From assembly GCF_008831285.2 (NCBI RefSeq), contig NC_045142.1, positions 377,001-441,000 on the forward strand: 64,000 nt of DNA. The letters are read 5' to 3'. The notes below the pieces were generated by a model. That model worked only from the letters and a program-made list of their open reading frames with translations, was not told the origin of the DNA and made no database searches. A program made the translations under genes and the position numbers. Of this stretch, positions 63,730-64,000 are shown piece after piece (position 1 is the stretch's first letter; every line of letters begins with the position of its first letter). Source of the stretch: Nymphaea colorata. Taxonomy: Eukaryota; Streptophyta; Magnoliopsida; Nymphaeales; Nymphaeaceae.

Positions 63730-64000
63730 GATGGTTCTTCATTGTATTTTTCTATGGTTCTTTTTTGCCTTCATCCGGTTCTGATGGTTGTATGCCTCTG
63801 AAATGTACTATTTAGAAGTGTTGGTTCCACACTAATGTTAATTTTAGGGTTTGAATTTCGAGAATATGCTGGTGTTTGTGAATTTGATGTCAAGCTTTTC
63901 GTGTAAAAGTCGGTCACTCGTGAGAATTAAAGCGTTCCCGATCATCGGATTTTATTCAGCGTTTTGTATGCTTTTCTATTTTGTTTTCGTGGGCGTCCGA
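63730..64000 (+). other. Histone H4 3' UTR and flank
   Basis: T-rich sequence after the stop, with no further gene before the window ends. Poly(A) site not identified. Confidence 0.6.

Overview
The window is nuclear DNA of a flowering plant. Genes are broken by AT-rich GT-AG introns, intergenic DNA carries microsatellites and short inverted-repeat elements, and several products are plant-specific (MUR3-type xyloglucan galactosyltransferase, UDP-xylose synthase, alpha-type KNL2, a plant 5-oxoprolinase on a single exon). The species cannot be told from the sequence. There is no sign of an organelle, virus, bacterial island or CRISPR array. I assembled the spliced genes by hand from reading frames, splice sites and family knowledge, with no transcript or homology search; the exon junctions given keep frame in every gene.

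Layout: (1) 1-5.1 kb, minus strand: 5' part of a ZFC3H1-like nuclear RNA-surveillance protein that runs off the left edge. (2) 5.2-11.4 kb: intergenic, with a decayed AG-rich tandem repeat. (3) 11.5-13.2 kb, minus: intronless MUR3-like GT47 galactosyltransferase. (4) 16.9-19.0 kb, plus: ALY/REF mRNA export adaptor, five coding exons. (5) 21.5-28.3 kb, minus: an 11-exon gene for a 356-residue protein that I do not recognise by name, with several local duplications in its introns, including a relic copy of exon 4. (6) 33.0-36.8 kb, minus: 5-oxoprolinase. (7) 39.4-50.7 kb, plus: an alpha-KNL2 centromere protein of 886 residues with a SANTA domain, a CENPC-k motif and two sets of internal repeats; its promoter or leader has a perfect E2F site and a four-codon uORF overlapping the start codon. 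(8) 56.1-60.6 kb, plus: cytosolic UDP-glucuronate decarboxylase (UDP-xylose synthase), 12 coding exons, one GC-AG intron. (9) 60.6-63.1 kb: a decayed repeat array split by a MITE. (10) 63.4 kb, plus: intronless histone H4 with E2F and TATA elements.

The genes form no operon or cluster. Two functional pairs may be chance: UXS makes UDP-xylose and MUR3 galactosylates xyloglucan, both feeding cell-wall hemicellulose; ALY and the ZFC3H1-like protein act on opposite fates of nuclear mRNA. KNL2 and histone H4 share E2F motifs, which fits S/G2-phase expression. The most unusual content is the expanded, repeat-bearing KNL2 and its leader, then the exon duplication in the unnamed gene and the short hAT-like elements, two of which sit in KNL2 introns.
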